64,000 bases of DNA from Zeaxanthinibacter enoshimensis. Its GTDB lineage: Bacteria; Bacteroidota; Bacteroidia; Flavobacteriales; Flavobacteriaceae. Shown here piece by piece: positions 63,099 to 64,000 of the stretch (positions are counted from its first letter, which is position 1; the number at the start of each line of letters is the position of its first letter). The notes beneath the pieces are model-generated. The model was given only the letters and a program-made list of their open reading frames with translations. It did no database searches and had not been told where the DNA came from. The translations under genes were made by a program, and so were the position numbers. Where the stretch lies: assembly GCF_004362865.1 (NCBI RefSeq), contig NZ_SNYI01000001.1, forward strand, positions 806,001-870,000, written 5' to 3'.

Positions 63099-64000
63099 TC
63101 AGAATTCAATTTGTAATTGCACCGCTATGGCCTCTTCTTTCGCTTCGCTCTCCTGTCCCCTGTCAGTATTCAGGTTACTTACAGAGATGCCGAGCAGGCG
63201 GACCGAATTCTGCAGGGCGTCCTGGTAGAGCAGTTCTTTAGCCGTCTCCAGTAAAACGGAATGGTCTGCGACAAAATAGGATAAAGTCTTTGCCCTCGTC
63301 TGTAGTTTAAAATCACTGTATTTGATCTTAAGGGTAATGGTTTTCCCGGCCAGCTGATTCTTCTTTAACCGCCGTTCCAGTTCATGGGCGATCTGTTCAA
63401 GTCTTTCTAACATAAAGATCTCGCTGCTGAGGTTTTCGCTGAAGGTACGCTCGGCTCCGACGGATTTGGGGGTACGCTCCGGCTTTACCGGGCTGAGATG
63501 TATGCCCCGTACCACCTGGTAATAGAATTTACCGCTCTTCCCGAAATGTGTCTTTAAAAAATCTTCTGATTTATCCTTCAGGTCTTTCCCGGTAAATATA
63601 CCTAACTGGTACATTTTCTCAGCAGTGACCTTCCCGACACCATAGAACTTCCGGATTTCCAGTTGTTCCAGGAATTCCGGCACATCTTCCGGGTCTACAG
63701 TCTTCTGGCCATTGGGTTTGTTAACATCACTGGCCACCTTGGCGATGAATTTATTGACCGAGATTCCTGCAGACGCCCTCAGGCCCAGTTGATCATAGAT
63801 CCGTTGACGTATTTCTTTGGCGATCATCGTCGCAGAGGGGTTGCCGAATTTGTTTTCAGTGACATCCAGGTAGGCTTCGTCCAGGGAAAGGGGTTCTACC
63901 AGGTCTGTATATTCCAGGAAGATAGCCCGGATCTTACTGCTGATCTCTTTATACCGGTCAAACCGGGGTTTAACAAAAATGAGTTCCGGACAATTGCGTT
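63099..64000 (-). CDS. dinB: DNA polymerase IV (Y family), 5' end beyond the window
   Basis: The frame stays open to the right edge, so only the last 300 residues are visible; the ATG at 63827 is internal. Beyond it the sequence reads SLDEAYLDVT, the palm motif with the catalytic Asp and Glu, then ASAGISVNKF and ASDVNKPNGQ. The little-finger domain follows to the stop. Translesion polymerase that bypasses bulky lesions. Not a pseudogene as far as seen. Confidence 0.92.
   Translation of the reverse strand, partial: RNCPELIFVKPRFDRYKEISSKIRAIFLEYTDLVEPLSLDEAYLDVTENKFGNPSATMIAKEIRQRIYDQLGLRASAGISVNKFIAKVASDVNKPNGQKTVDPEDVPEFLEQLEIRKFYGVGKVTAEKMYQLGIFTGKDLKDKSEDFLKTHFGKSGKFYYQVVRGIHLSPVKPERTPKSVGAERTFSENLSSEIFMLERLEQIAHELERRLKKNQLAGKTITLKIKYSDFKLQTRAKTLSYFVADHSVLLETAKELLYQDALQNSVRLLGISVSNLNTDRGQESEAKEEAIAVQLQIEF

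Noticed and set aside
63099-63827. dinB as an N-terminally truncated gene starting at 63827
   Set aside because: The frame continues with the catalytic SLDEAYLDVT motif up to the window edge, so the gene is cut by the window, not broken.

Overview
The window looks like a chromosomal stretch of a marine-type Flavobacteriaceae bacterium (phylum Bacteroidota). Grounds: many starts are preceded by the Bacteroidota -7 box TAnnTTTG rather than a Shine-Dalgarno sequence; several genes are lineage-typical (IPExxxVDY protein next to pyk, a zinc-cysteine-poor thymidine kinase, RNase H1 with a viroplasmin domain, OmpA with thrombospondin-3 repeats, a PurF with a short N-terminal propeptide); and the left edge carries part of a polysaccharide utilisation locus with a sulfatase. 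There is no rRNA, CRISPR array, prophage or recognisable insertion sequence.

Layout. 1-10223: an esterase (cut by the window edge), a GH43 enzyme, a GH3 enzyme, an S1 sulfatase lipoprotein, a secreted EEP phosphoesterase, a sodium:solute symporter and a DUF5009 membrane acyltransferase, all on + and tightly spaced; this reads as the catabolic half of a sulfated/decorated glycan locus. 10237-16244: two divergent esterases followed by an amidoligase cluster (ATP-grasp, GCS2-type carboxylate-amine ligase, class I glutamine amidotransferase, a second ATP-grasp-like protein), a candidate pathway for an unidentified peptide-like metabolite. 16245-21919: riboflavin synthase, pdxA, then DUF177-rpmF-fabH-accB-accC. 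22009-41764: mostly housekeeping genes (asd, mscL, alr, tdk, rsmI, recJ, lpxH, queD) mixed with an orphan ABC ATPase, an S9 peptidase, an AhpD-like/OsmC divergent pair, a LytTR regulator with a two-copy operator next to an acyltransferase, a MATE pump and Usp. 41822-42211: a GIY-YIG gene lodged in a duplicated tRNA-Ala(GGC). 43113-51737: AddB- and AddA-like genes separated by an OmpA-family protein and kbl. 51858-53635: sod followed by about 1.1 kb holding five tandem, minus-strand, about 70-nt small-RNA genes. 53636-64000: purF, a PfkB kinase, rnhA, purN, acpP-fabF-rnc, IPExxxVDY-pyk, an SDR and dinB (cut by the right edge).

The two loci most worth attention are the GIY-YIG/tRNA-Ala unit, in which the anticodon-loop-proximal half of the tRNA has been duplicated around a homing-type nuclease gene so that an intact tRNA is regenerated downstream, and the five-copy sRNA array, where five units share a near-identical 5' body of 39-40 nt and have terminator stems that differ in sequence but stay paired. 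The amidoligase cluster is the best candidate for undescribed chemistry. All assignments come from reading the sequence; no database search was possible.
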